From positions 1 through 21,544 of the forward strand of contig CAZXMB010000030.1 of the NCBI GenBank assembly GCA_964641715.1: a stretch of DNA of 21,544 nucleotides, given 5' to 3'. Positions 7,295 through 15,477 of the stretch are shown piece by piece. How positions within the stretch are numbered: the first letter of the stretch is position 1; each line of letters starts with the position of its first letter. A program made the translations under genes and the position numbers. The DNA is from CAZXMB01 sp964641715. Lineage in GTDB: Bacteria > Desulfobacterota > BSN033 > UBA1163. A model generated the notes under the pieces. It was not told where the DNA came from. It did not search any database and was given only the letters and a program-made list of their open reading frames with translations.

Positions 7295-8371
7295 TTACCT
7301 CACCTTCAGGGTGCTGATGGCGATCAATCCAAGGATGATGCCGATGATCCAGAACCGAACAATGATCTTTGGCTCTGCCCAGCCTTTCAATTCAAAATGA
7401 TGGTGCAGAGGGGCCATCCGGAAAATCCTTTTCTTCCGCAGTTTAAAAGAAACCACCTGGATGATGACGGAGAGGGCTTCGATGACAAAGATTCCCCCTG
7501 CAATCACCAGAAGAAATTCCTGTTTGGTCACCACCGCAATCGTCCCCAGCGAAGCCCCCAGGGCAAGGGAGCCCACATCCCCCATAAAGACCTGAGCTGG
7601 ATAGGTGTTGAACCAGAGAAAACCCAGTCCGGCGCCTACCAGAGCCCCGCACAGAATGGTCAACTCACCGCTCCCTCTGACAAAAGGAATCTGGAGGTAA
7701 CTGGCAAATCGAAAATGACCTGCGAGGTAACAGAAGAGCATAAAGGTTGCACTGGTAATGAGAACCGGCCCGATGGCCAACCCATCCAATCCATCGGTCA
7801 GATTCACCGCATTGGCCGCTCCCACGATGACCAGCATTCCAAATAAAATGTACCAGTTGCCCAGATCTGGCATCACCTTCTTAAAGAAAGGAAAGATCAA
7901 CCTCGAGTCGTGATCAATGGAACTGAAGAGGAGGAGGCTGGCGACCAGTCCCATGACCACCTGGATGGGAAATTTGTATCGAGCCCGGATCCCCATTCCA
8001 TTCCGGTCTCTCACCTTTTTGTAGTCATCAAGAAATCCCAAGGTGCCGAATCCCAGAGTGGTCAGCAGGACAATCCAGACATACCGGTTGGTCAGGTCAG
8101 ACCAGAGAAGGGTCGGGATAAGGATGGCGGCCAGGATGAGGCCCCCTCCCATGGTGGGGGTCCCGTTTTTGGTGAGATGCCGCGACGGGACATCCTCCCT
8201 GACCACCTGCTGGATTTGAAAGACCTTTAATTTCCGGATGATCCATGGACCGACCACGAAGCTGATGAGGAGCGCAGTCAAGATCGCATAGATTGTCCTG
8301 AAGGTGATATATCGAAAGACATTAAAAAAGGAAAAAACCTCATGAAGAGGATAGAGGAGATGATAGAGCAT
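7295..8371 (-). CDS. mraY: Phospho-N-acetylmuramoyl-pentapeptide transferase
   Basis: MraY is an integral membrane enzyme that transfers phospho-MurNAc-pentapeptide to undecaprenyl phosphate, making lipid I. The 358 residues contain about ten hydrophobic segments. Visible motifs are TPTMGGGLIL, LGFLDDYKKV (Asp115 and Asp116), NAVNLTDGLDGLAIG (about 187-201), QVFMGDVGSLALG (Asp265) and the His-rich loop MAPLHHHFELKGW. These are the family's Mg2+ and nucleotide site. The ATG at 8371 is chosen because AAGGAGGAG lies upstream and the protein then has normal length; the open frame upstream to 8407 begins with TTG. This start overlaps the end of murF by 32 nt. Confidence 0.96.
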   Translation of the reverse strand: MLYHLLYPLHEVFSFFNVFRYITFRTIYAILTALLISFVVGPWIIRKLKVFQIQQVVREDVPSRHLTKNGTPTMGGGLILAAILIPTLLWSDLTNRYVWIVLLTTLGFGTLGFLDDYKKVRDRNGMGIRARYKFPIQVVMGLVASLLLFSSIDHDSRLIFPFFKKVMPDLGNWYILFGMLVIVGAANAVNLTDGLDGLAIGPVLITSATFMLFCYLAGHFRFASYLQIPFVRGSGELTILCGALVGAGLGFLWFNTYPAQVFMGDVGSLALGASLGTIAVVTKQEFLLVIAGGIFVIEALSVIIQVVSFKLRKKRIFRMAPLHHHFELKGWAEPKIIVRFWIIGIILGLIAISTLKVR

Positions 8372-9776
8372 CCCTTCGGCTCCTCCTTTCCGACAGGCCC
8401 CGGACAATCTTTTCCATTGCCATTCCTCTCGAACCTTTGATCAGTATCCAATCCCCCTCCCGCATCATCTGTTTCAGAAGAAAGACGGCCTCCCCATGAT
8501 CCTCCGCGATGAAAGCCTTTTCAGGTTTCAACCCATGTTGAATCGCTGAATCCACAACGAGGGCTGCCTCCTCTCCCAATGCAATGAGGAGGTCAATCGA
8601 CAATTCCACGATCTTCTTTCCAAGGTTTCGGTGTGCCTCCTCAGTGAAATCTCCCAGTTCCAACATATCCCCGAGTACAGCGATGGCCCTACCCTTTTCC
8701 TTCATCTCTGTAAGCGTCTCAAGGGCGTGTTCCATCGATCTCGGATTGGCATTATAGGCATCATTGATGAGGTGGATTCCTCCTCCGAGGAGGAGGAGTT
8801 CCATCCTCATGGGGAAGGGTTTGAAATCCTCCAGGGCCTCTTTCGCTCTTTCCAGTTTGATTCCGAAGAGGCTTGCCGTGGCAAGGGCGGAGAGGGCATT
8901 GAGGACGAGATGTCTCCCGAACAGGGGAAGATGAATCTCCGCCTCTTCCCCTTCGGAAACGAAGCGAAAGGAAGTTCCCTGATCTCCTCTGAGTCGAATC
9001 TCTCGGGCGGTCACATCCGCAGGACGTTCAATCCCATAGGAAATCTTCTGACCGAGGAAGGACTGGGCAAGATCAACCACCCTGGGGTCATCCTGGTTGA
9101 CTATAATCGATCCGTCCTGTCTCATCCTCCGGAAGAGTTCTCCTTTCTCTTTCTTGATCTTTTCCAGATCCCCCATCCCTTCGAGATGGGCCTCCTGGAT
9201 GTTCGTAATCAATCCAACATCCGGTTCTGCAATCTCGGTCAGTCTCCTGACCTCACCGTGCACATTCATTCCCATCTCCAGGACCGCCACTCTCTCCTTC
9301 TCAGTGAGTTTTAAGAGGGTGAGGGGAAGCCCGATGAGATTGTTGAGATTCCCCTCGGTCTTCAGGACAGGGAAAGTCGTCCTCAGGCACGCTGCGATCA
9401 TCTCTTTCGTGGTGGTCTTCCCGTTACTCCCGGTCAGCGCGACTACCGGTGTCCGATATTTTCGCCTTCGATCCCGCGCGAGGTCCCCCAGGGCCCGGAG
9501 CGAACTCTTAACAGCGATGATCGCCTTTGACTGATAACCGTCCCACCGGATATCTCCAGCCCTATCCTCTTCGATCACCACACCCGCGGCCCTTTTCTCC
9601 AGCGCCTCAATGGCAAAGTGGTGGCCATCGAACCGAACCCCTTTCAGGGCAACGAAAAGGTCTCCCTCGCAAAGGGTTCGTGAATCCGTTGAAACCCCTT
9701 TGAAGAGCATTCCCTCTTTCCCCTGAAGGAGCCTTCCCCCTGTTGCCTTTAGGATCTCTTCCACAGAAAAAGTCAC
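8340..9776 (-). CDS. murF: UDP-MurNAc-tripeptide--D-alanyl-D-alanine ligase
   Basis: MurF attaches D-Ala-D-Ala to the UDP-MurNAc-tripeptide, completing the cytoplasmic pentapeptide precursor. The product has 478 residues. The N-terminal domain shows GVSTDSRTLCEGDLFVALKG and FDGHHF. The central domain has the P-loop TGSNGKTTTKEM at about 115-126, EGNLNNLIGLPLTLL, VLEMGMNVHGE and NIQEAHLEG. The C-terminal domain has INDAYNANPRSMEHAL and AVLGDMLELG. It starts with GTG at 9776 and overlaps the murE stop by 4 nt (GTGA). The C-terminal tail is Arg- and Ser-rich, and the last 32 nt also encode the start of mraY. Confidence 0.96.
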   Translation of the reverse strand: MTFSVEEILKATGGRLLQGKEGMLFKGVSTDSRTLCEGDLFVALKGVRFDGHHFAIEALEKRAAGVVIEEDRAGDIRWDGYQSKAIIAVKSSLRALGDLARDRRRKYRTPVVALTGSNGKTTTKEMIAACLRTTFPVLKTEGNLNNLIGLPLTLLKLTEKERVAVLEMGMNVHGEVRRLTEIAEPDVGLITNIQEAHLEGMGDLEKIKKEKGELFRRMRQDGSIIVNQDDPRVVDLAQSFLGQKISYGIERPADVTAREIRLRGDQGTSFRFVSEGEEAEIHLPLFGRHLVLNALSALATASLFGIKLERAKEALEDFKPFPMRMELLLLGGGIHLINDAYNANPRSMEHALETLTEMKEKGRAIAVLGDMLELGDFTEEAHRNLGKKIVELSIDLLIALGEEAALVVDSAIQHGLKPEKAFIAEDHGEAVFLLKQMMREGDWILIKGSRGMAMEKIVRGLSERRSRRDALSSPLSSS

Positions 9777-11457
9777 GCTTCCTCCAGGGCCTTTCGGGCC
9801 TCCAACCGATCATCGAAAGGAAACCTCTGCCTTCCGATGATCTGGTAATCCTCATGGCCCTTGCCCGCAATCAGAACAGTATCTGGAGATTGAGCCAGCC
9901 GGATCGCCATTCGAATCGCCTGCCTCCGATCCGGGATTTTCAGGTATCCCCTTCCGCTCCTCCAGGCCTCGATCTCCCCCTTCAACCACTCTTTCAGGGA
10001 AATGGAGTGAAATCCCTTCTCAGCCTCCCCCATGATGGCCAGGGGATCCTCTGTCCTCGGATTGTCCGAGGTCAGGATCACCAGGTCGCTATACCTGCCG
10101 GTGACCTCTGCCATCATTGGACGCTTGGCCCGGTCCCTGTCTCCACCACAACCAAAAACCGTGATGATCTTCCCATTCTTCTCCGAGTGCCTGAGGATCT
10201 CTCTCAACCCCTGTAGGACACGCTCCAGGGCATCATGGGTATGGGCATAATCCACAATGATATGGATGCCCTTTTGGTTCTCAACCTTCTCAAATCTTCC
10301 CGGAACGCCTTCAAAGGCTTCCACCCCTTTTCTGATGACCCTTTGAGGAAGACCCATCCCCACCCCTGCGGCGACGGCTGCCAGGATGTTCTGGAGGTTA
10401 AATCTTCCGATCAATTTCGAACGCAGAGGAAATTCACCCTTTGGGGTCTTCACCTCACAGGAGATGCCCTCCAATGAAAAGTCCGCTCGGCCGGTTGATA
10501 TGTCGCAGGAAGAATTGAAACCGTAGCGGATCACGGGAAGAGCGATCCCCCTCACGATCTCTTCTCCCCTGGGGTCATCGCCGTTGGTCACGGCAAATCT
10601 TCGGGCCTTCTGGCTCTTCAATAAAAATTCGGAAAAGAGCTTCCGTTTACTCTCAAAATATCGATCCAGTGTTTTATGATAATCCAGGTGTTCGGAGGTA
10701 AGGTTGGTAAAGACCGCTCCATCAAATTGACATCCAAAAACGCGATCGAGGTCGAGGCCATGGGAGGAGACCTCCAAAACCACACAAGAAGCCCCCTCCC
10801 TTCGCATCTCCCAGAGGGTCCTCTGGAGGTCCAGGGATTCGGGTGTGGTGTTTGGGGCAGGTTTGACCGTGTCTCCGAATCGGTAATTGATCGTCCCGAT
10901 CACCCCCACCGCCTCTCCCGCCTCCCTGAAAATCGATTCCAGGAGATAGGAGGTGGTGGTCTTTCCATTGGTTCCGGTAATCCCGATCAGCTTGATCTGT
11001 GAAGAAGGGTTGGAATAAAAATTTGAGGAAACCTTTGCCAGGGCCTGCCGGCTATGGGTGACAAAGATCATGGTCGGGTGAACCACAGGCTCTCTCCCTT
11101 CCTCTAACAGAATCGCCCCGGCCCCTCTCTCAATCGCCTCGTCAATGAAATGATGTCCATCTAATTCCATTCCACGAAGTGCGGCAAAGAGGTAATTTCG
11201 CTTCACCTGTTGAGAATGGCAGGCAATCCCGTCGATCTCCTTTTNNNNNNNNNNNNNNNNNNNNNNNNNNNNNNNNNNNNNNNNNNNNNNNNNNNNNNNN
11301 NNNNNNNNNNNNNNNNNNNNNNNNNNNNNNNNNNNNNNNNNNNNAGGTAATTTCGCTTCACCTGTTGAGAATGGCAGGCAATCCCGTCGATCTCCTTTTG
11401 AACCTCTCCGATAATCTTCCTGACCTCCACTCCCTCCAACAACTGATTCAGTTTCAT
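9773..11457 (-). CDS. murE: UDP-MurNAc-L-Ala-D-Glu--meso-diaminopimelate ligase (interrupted by assembly gap)
   Basis: MurE adds the third stem-peptide residue. The raw sequence is split by 100 Ns plus a 55-bp duplicated flank. Collapsing these 155 bases restores one continuous frame of 509 residues, a normal length. Visible features are the P-loop TGTNGKTTTSYL at about 109-120, TTPESLDLQ, LEVSSHGLDLDRV, TSEHLDYHK and VDYAHTHDALERVL, then VFGCGGDRDRAKRPMM and GKGHEDYQ. DNPR at about 413-416 is the motif for meso-diaminopimelate rather than lysine. The ATG at 11457 lies 19 nt after the ftsI stop. An in-frame TTG at 11493 would overlap ftsI and is less likely. Confidence 0.93.
11245..11344. other. 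Assembly gap of 100 Ns
   Basis: There are exactly 100 N characters, the usual scaffold placeholder. The preceding 55 bases (11190-11244) and the following 55 (11345-11399) are identical, so two contigs overlap by 55 bp here and no sequence is missing. The murE frame is restored only when one copy and all Ns are removed. Confidence 0.97.
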
Positions 11458-11476
11458 CTCAATCCAAATGTTTGCC

Positions 11477-13444
11477 CTACGACGGAGATTCAAACTTCAA
11501 ATAACAGATCTCCCCTTTTTCAACCACTGCGCCTGCCTTGGGATTCTGGTCTACCACTTTTCCATTCCCCGAAACCTTAATGATCAGTCCCCTTCCTTCA
11601 ATACGGCTCAATGCATTTCGCATTGATAATCCGGTGAGATCGGGCATGACCACCCTCTGCGACCCTCTTCCGACCCTCACCTCTTCGATCAGGGGGGTGG
11701 TCCCCTCTCCTCTGACAGGGGTCTCCATTTCGTTCTTAACGACCAAGGTTCCTTTCGGAAAGACGTTGAGGTAAGGGAGGACCTTCTCAACGATCGCCCT
11801 GAAGACCGGGGCAGCGACCACTCCGCCATAGTTACTTCCCCGGGGCTCATCCAGAACCACCAGGACAACGATCCGGGGTTCCTCCACAGGTGCAAATCCC
11901 ATAAATCCGCTCATATAACGGTCCTCCGAATACCCGCCCAGAATCGTATCCACCTTCTGCGCAGTCCCCGTCTTTCCGGCGATTTCGTACCCCTGGGGGA
12001 CAGCCTGCTCCCCTGTCCCGCCCTTCTCTGTGGCAGCCTTGAGCAGGGCAATGACCTTTTTACTCGTCTCCTCGGAAATCACCTGCTTCACTCTTTCCGG
12101 CTGAAAGGTCTGGATCCCCTCTCCCTTTTCATCGGTGATCTTCTCCACCACATAGGGTTTCATCTTGATCCCGCCATTGGCAATGGCTGAAAGGGCAACA
12201 GCCAATTGAATCCCTGTCACCGATATCCCCTGACCGAAAGAGATGGTGTCCAATGCAACAGGAGACCAGTATCTCGGATGATGGACAATCCCCCTGGCTT
12301 CTCCGGGAAGGCCAAGCCGTGTCCTCTCTCCGAAACCGAAGCCACCGAGATATCGATAGAAACGGTCTTTCCCTATCTTTTCGGCGACCTTCGATGCCCC
12401 GATGTTACTCGAAACCTTGATGATCTGCTGGAAGGTCAGCCACCCATACTTGGAGTGGTCATGGATGGTTCGATCATAGATGGTATAGGTCCCATTTTCG
12501 CAATAGAAAGAGTCAGAGGATTGAACGATCCTTTCATCTAAAACGGCAGCGGCGAGAAAGGTTTTAAACATCGAACCCGGCTCAAAGACATCCGAAATCG
12601 CTCGATTCCTCCATGACCTCGGCCGATATTCGAGGAATTGATTTGGGTTGAAAAAGGGGTAAGAGGCCATGGCCAAGACCTTTCCTGTCTTTGGCTCCAT
12701 CACGATAGCCATGCCTCCTTTTGCTCCCCATTTCTGAACCGCCTGACTCAACTCCACCTCGGTCACATGCTGGATATGCTTATCAATGGTGAGCACGATA
12801 TTTCGATGATGGTCCTCCTTCTCAAAGGGACCTTCGTTCAAAACGATCCCCCGCCCCATTGCATCCCTCTCCATCATCCAGATATGCTGCTTCCCGTTGA
12901 GTAAGGCATCGTATTGCAGCTCGATCCCTTCCAGTCCTTTGGAATCGAGACCCACAAATCCGATGGCATGAGCGGCCAGATGAGAATTGGGATAGAATCG
13001 TTTATTTTCTTTCAGGAAATGGATGCCGGGGAGACGACGGGCTTTAATCTCATCCGCCTCCTTGGGTGAAACTTTTCTCTGAACCCATTCAAAGGATTTG
13101 GCACTCTTCAATTTCTCTCTGATCTCTTTTGGGTCGGTCTGGAGGATCGAAGCCAATTCGTTCGCCGTCTTCCCCACTTCGACGATCTTCTTTGGCTCGG
13201 CATAAACGGAATCGACCTCAATGCTCACAGCCAGTTCATTTTCATTCCGGTCATAGATGATCCCTCTTTTGGGAACGAGTGGAATCTGGCCGTACTGCTG
13301 CTGAGCCGCCAGTTTATAGAGCTTCTCCTTCTTCAATACCTGAAGCTGAAACATCCTCCCCAGGATCACGATAAAACAGAAGAAGAGGAGACATGAGATG
13401 AGGATGATCCTGACCTTAAACCAATTGATAGACTTTTTTTTCAT
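11477..13444 (-). CDS. ftsI: Septal peptidoglycan transpeptidase (class B PBP) with PASTA domain
   Basis: FtsI (PBP3) crosslinks septal peptidoglycan in the periplasm and works with FtsW. Its 655 residues comprise a short cytoplasmic tail, one membrane anchor (about 11-30), the pedestal domain starting with VPKRGIIYDRNENELAVS, the transpeptidase domain and a C-terminal PASTA domain (about 598-653, VVMPDLTGLSMRNALSRI onward). The catalytic motifs are Ser291-Met-Phe-Lys294 in FEPGSMFK, Ser345-Ser-Asn347, and Lys491-Thr-Gly-Thr in AGKTGTAQ. PASTA is absent from the E. coli enzyme but common in Gram-positive and some other PBPs. The ATG overlaps the ftsL stop by 4 nt (ATGA). The position between ftsL and murE supports FtsI over other class B PBPs. 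Confidence 0.96.
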   Translation of the reverse strand: MKKKSINWFKVRIILISCLLFFCFIVILGRMFQLQVLKKEKLYKLAAQQQYGQIPLVPKRGIIYDRNENELAVSIEVDSVYAEPKKIVEVGKTANELASILQTDPKEIREKLKSAKSFEWVQRKVSPKEADEIKARRLPGIHFLKENKRFYPNSHLAAHAIGFVGLDSKGLEGIELQYDALLNGKQHIWMMERDAMGRGIVLNEGPFEKEDHHRNIVLTIDKHIQHVTEVELSQAVQKWGAKGGMAIVMEPKTGKVLAMASYPFFNPNQFLEYRPRSWRNRAISDVFEPGSMFKTFLAAAVLDERIVQSSDSFYCENGTYTIYDRTIHDHSKYGWLTFQQIIKVSSNIGASKVAEKIGKDRFYRYLGGFGFGERTRLGLPGEARGIVHHPRYWSPVALDTISFGQGISVTGIQLAVALSAIANGGIKMKPYVVEKITDEKGEGIQTFQPERVKQVISEETSKKVIALLKAATEKGGTGEQAVPQGYEIAGKTGTAQKVDTILGGYSEDRYMSGFMGFAPVEEPRIVVLVVLDEPRGSNYGGVVAAPVFRAIVEKVLPYLNVFPKGTLVVKNEMETPVRGEGTTPLIEEVRVGRGSQRVVMPDLTGLSMRNALSRIEGRGLIIKVSGNGKVVDQNPKAGAVVEKGEICYLKFESPS

Positions 13445-13785
13445 CGGATCACGATCACCTGACCGGGCTTGGGTTTGATCATTTTCAACTCCTCCACGGC
13501 AATCTTCTCGATCCGCTCATAGGATTTGAGTGTGGCCACCTCTAACCTTAATCTCTTATTGGTTTCGGTGAGAGCCCTTTCCTCCTTCAGGGCATTGGAT
13601 ATTTCATACCCGTACTGGATCACCTGGATTCTCGACCAGACATAGAAGAGAGAGCCTCCGATGAGAGATAGCAGAAGGAGACCGAAGACGAGAAGAAGAT
13701 TCAGTTTCCTCCCTGCTGATTTCTCTCTCGAATCTTTCTCCATCCAGAGAATCCGGTCCTCACCTCTTTCTCTTGGGTTTGCCAT
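13441..13785 (-). CDS. ftsL: Cell division protein FtsL
   Basis: FtsL is a small bitopic membrane protein that links the FtsQ-FtsB part of the divisome to FtsW and FtsI. The 114-residue product has a charged N-terminal tail of about 28 residues, one transmembrane helix (about 29-49, LNLLLVFGLLLLSLIGGSLF), and a periplasmic coiled-coil stretch with regularly spaced hydrophobics (about 53-95). It ends KPKPGQVIVIR, a typical FtsL ending with short beta character. Sequence identity in this family is low, so the call rests on topology, length and position between rsmH (9 nt upstream) and ftsI. Confidence 0.88.
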   Translation of the reverse strand: MANPRERGEDRILWMEKDSREKSAGRKLNLLLVFGLLLLSLIGGSLFYVWSRIQVIQYGYEISNALKEERALTETNKRLRLEVATLKSYERIEKIAVEELKMIKPKPGQVIVIR

Positions 13786-13794
13786 CCGGACTCC

Positions 13795-14685
13795 TTATGC
13801 CCTCTCTGCGCAGCGCAATTTGGCACTGCGGGATCGGGGGTTTCTTTTCCGTTCCGCCTCGGCAGGGGTGAGGGGTCTCCTGGTCACCATCCGCATAATC
13901 CCTTCCCTTTCCCACCTCCGGAAGGTCTCTTTCACCATGCGATCTTCGAGGGAGTGAAAAGAGATGACCACCATTCGGCCTCCCCTCTTTAAACATTTCC
14001 ACCCTGACTCCAGAATCTTCTGTAAATTTCCAAGCTCATCGTTCACTCTGATACGAAGGGCCTGAAAGGTCCTGGTCGCCGGATCAATCCTCCTCGGATG
14101 AAACCTTCTGGGGATAGCACGATGGACGACCCTCCTCAATGCCTGGGTCGTCTGGATGGGTTCCCTTTCTCTCTCCGAAACAATGGCCCTGGCAATCCTC
14201 CTTGCCCACCGATCCTCTCCATATTCCGTCAATACCTTTTCCAACTCCAGGAGCGAAAGATGGTTCGCCAGATCAGCGGCCGTGCAATCCCCCCGTTGAT
14301 CCATTCTCATATCTAATGGGCCTTCCCCCATAAAACTGAAGCCCCTCTCCTCTCTTTCGAGTTGCAGGGAGGAGAGGCCTAAATCGAGGAGAATCCCATC
14401 CACGCGCTCTATCCTCAGCGTCTCTAATACTTCAGGTAAATGGATGAAATTCTCCCGAAATATCTTGACCCGTTCACCCTGGGATCTCAGTCTCTCCTTG
14501 GCCACATGGATCGCTTCCTCATCCCATTCGATTCCGATGACGATCCCCTCAGGCCCAGTTTGTTTTAAAATCTCCTGTGCATGTCCACCCCCGCCCAAAG
14601 TGGCATCCACATAAATTTGATTGGGCCCGCATCTCAATAAATCCATCACTTCTTCCACCATCACCGGGACGTGCTGTAATTCCAT
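13795..14685 (-). CDS. rsmH: 16S rRNA (cytosine-1402-N4)-methyltransferase
   Basis: RsmH (MraW) is an S-adenosylmethionine-dependent methyltransferase that modifies C1402 of 16S rRNA in the P site. The 296 residues begin MELQHVPVMVEEVMDLL, typical of the family. The SAM-binding loop is YVDATLGGGGHAQEIL (about 25-40). Other motifs are GILLDLGLSSLQLE, RGFSFMGEGPLDMRMD, RTFQALRIRVNDELG, and the C-terminal VVISFHSLEDRMVK with NPRSRSAKLR. It stands second in the dcw operon. The 75-nt gap from mraZ holds an imperfect inverted repeat, and the start has only a weak AAGG next to the ATG. Confidence 0.97.
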   Translation of the reverse strand: MELQHVPVMVEEVMDLLRCGPNQIYVDATLGGGGHAQEILKQTGPEGIVIGIEWDEEAIHVAKERLRSQGERVKIFRENFIHLPEVLETLRIERVDGILLDLGLSSLQLEREERGFSFMGEGPLDMRMDQRGDCTAADLANHLSLLELEKVLTEYGEDRWARRIARAIVSEREREPIQTTQALRRVVHRAIPRRFHPRRIDPATRTFQALRIRVNDELGNLQKILESGWKCLKRGGRMVVISFHSLEDRMVKETFRRWEREGIMRMVTRRPLTPAEAERKRNPRSRSAKLRCAERA

Positions 14686-14703
14686 CCTTCATCATTCGTC
14701 TCT

Positions 14704-14751
14704 CGTGGTCCGTGATGGGATGAGCTTACGATTAACCCATCACGACTCACG
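14704..14751. repeat. Imperfect inverted repeat between mraZ and rsmH
   Basis: CGTGGTCCGTGATGGG (14704-14719) and CCCATCACGACTCACG (14736-14751) form a 16-bp stem with three central mismatches and a 16-nt loop. No T-run follows on the minus strand. It could be a dispersed repeat or an mRNA processing or attenuation structure; the sequence alone does not decide. Confidence 0.65.
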
Positions 14752-14760
14752 GGGGGTGCC

Positions 14761-15195
14761 CTATATCCCCAGGGTATCTCTCATCTGATCGAATCCTTCT
14801 TCAGCCTGCTGTGCCACCTCAAGCCAGCGTTCTTTGGCAAAGATTTCGATGAACCGTCCTTCACCCACTAAAACCACATCCTTTTTGAGATTGGCGTAAT
14901 CCCTCAGCGTCTGGGGAATGAGAAGTCTTCCCTGTTTATCAATGACACAATCGATTGCACTCGAATAGAAGAATCTCAGGAAGGAACTTGTCTCTTTCCT
15001 CAAAATGGAGAAGGATCCCACCTTCTGTTCAACGATCAGGTTCCATTCCTCGTTTGGAAAAGCGACAAGGCAGTGATCAAAATTAGTGATGACCAGCCGA
15101 TCGTCATATTTTTTATTTAAGACCTCTCTGAATTTGGAAGGAATGCTGATACGCCCTTTCGAGTCTACGGCATGTTCATATCTACCACGAAACAC
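14761..15195 (-). CDS. mraZ: Transcriptional regulator MraZ
   Basis: MraZ is an AbrB-like DNA-binding protein that represses its own dcw operon in studied bacteria. It forms ring-shaped oligomers and binds short direct repeats in its promoter. The 144 residues contain the two expected DxxGR boxes: Asp11-Ser-Lys-Gly-Arg15 (DSKGRISIPSKFR) and Asp86-Lys-Gln-Gly-Arg90 (DKQGRLLIPQTLR). The start is GTG at 15195, giving the conserved N terminus MFRGRYEHAVD, with GGGGGTGA about 5-12 nt upstream as ribosome-binding site. A clear promoter and three MraZ boxes lie upstream, so autoregulation is expected. Confidence 0.97.
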   Translation of the reverse strand: MFRGRYEHAVDSKGRISIPSKFREVLNKKYDDRLVITNFDHCLVAFPNEEWNLIVEQKVGSFSILRKETSSFLRFFYSSAIDCVIDKQGRLLIPQTLRDYANLKKDVVLVGEGRFIEIFAKERWLEVAQQAEEGFDQMRDTLGI

Positions 15196-15222
15196 CTTCT
15201 CACCCCCTCAATTTAGGGAAAA

Positions 15223-15250
15223 TATACCACCTCTCCCCACTTTTTTCCAC
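15223..15250 (-). promoter_or_regulatory. MraZ operator: three direct repeats, 10-bp period
   Basis: On the minus strand GTGG occurs at 15247-15250, 15237-15240 and 15227-15230, exactly 10 bp apart, in the context AAGTGG, AAGTGG and AGGTGG. Known MraZ sites are three or more GTGG/TGGG-type repeats with 10-bp spacing upstream of mraZ. The repeats fall just downstream of the predicted transcription start, where bound MraZ would block early elongation or polymerase binding. Confidence 0.85.
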
Positions 15251-15260
15251 TTAGGCTAAT

Positions 15261-15289
15261 TTGATATACTGAAAACCTGAATTTGTCAA
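15261..15289 (-). promoter_or_regulatory. Sigma70-type promoter of the dcw operon
   Basis: The minus strand has TTGACA (15284-15289, 6/6 match), a 17-nt spacer and TATCAA (15261-15266, 4/6). The predicted start near 15254 would give a leader of about 58 nt before the mraZ GTG. The MraZ boxes sit immediately downstream. Confidence 0.8.
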
Positions 15290-15419
15290 GTAAAATTTTA
15301 TACTTAATGTAATTTTTGCATTCCTTTAATTCATATCCACAATATCTTATTAGAATGGGCTTCTCATACACAATATTTAGTAATGTGAAAAATCTATCCC
15401 TCAATACGGTATAAAAATT

Positions 15420-15434
15420 TCCCACCCCCTCCCA
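15420..15434 (-). promoter_or_regulatory. MraZ-box-like direct repeat upstream of ligA
   Basis: The minus strand reads TGGGA, five Gs, TGGGA. This is exactly the TGGGN-N5-TGGGN pattern reported for MraZ sites in E. coli. It ends 14 bp before the -35 box of the ligA promoter and about 225 bp from mraZ. Only two repeats are present and the G-run is low in complexity, so binding is a hypothesis. Confidence 0.4.
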
Positions 15435-15448
15435 TTTTTTTAATCAAT

Positions 15449-15477
15449 TTGACATGTCTCCTGATCCTGTCTAAAAT
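15449..15477 (+). promoter_or_regulatory. Sigma70-type promoter of ligA
   Basis: TTGACA (15449-15454, 6/6), a 17-nt spacer and TAAAAT (15472-15477, 5/6). The predicted transcription start is 15484-15485, coinciding with the favoured ligA ATG at 15485. This would give a leaderless message or one with a single extra base. Confidence 0.75.

Noticed and set aside
8631..9314. 227-codon plus-strand frame opposite murF
   Set aside because: It is antisense to conserved murF motifs with no ribosome-binding site or recognisable domain; a shadow frame.
11190..11399. Tandem duplication or insertion within murE
   Set aside because: The repeat flanks an exact 100-N placeholder, and collapsing it restores the frame, so an assembly artefact explains it.
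11179..11580. Plus-strand open frame running through the N gap
   Set aside because: It exists only because Ns contain no stops and because it is antisense to murE and ftsI.
15213..15425. 70-codon minus-strand open frame between mraZ and ligA
   Set aside because: It covers the mraZ promoter and operator, has no ribosome-binding site, and its composition is that of AT-rich noncoding DNA.
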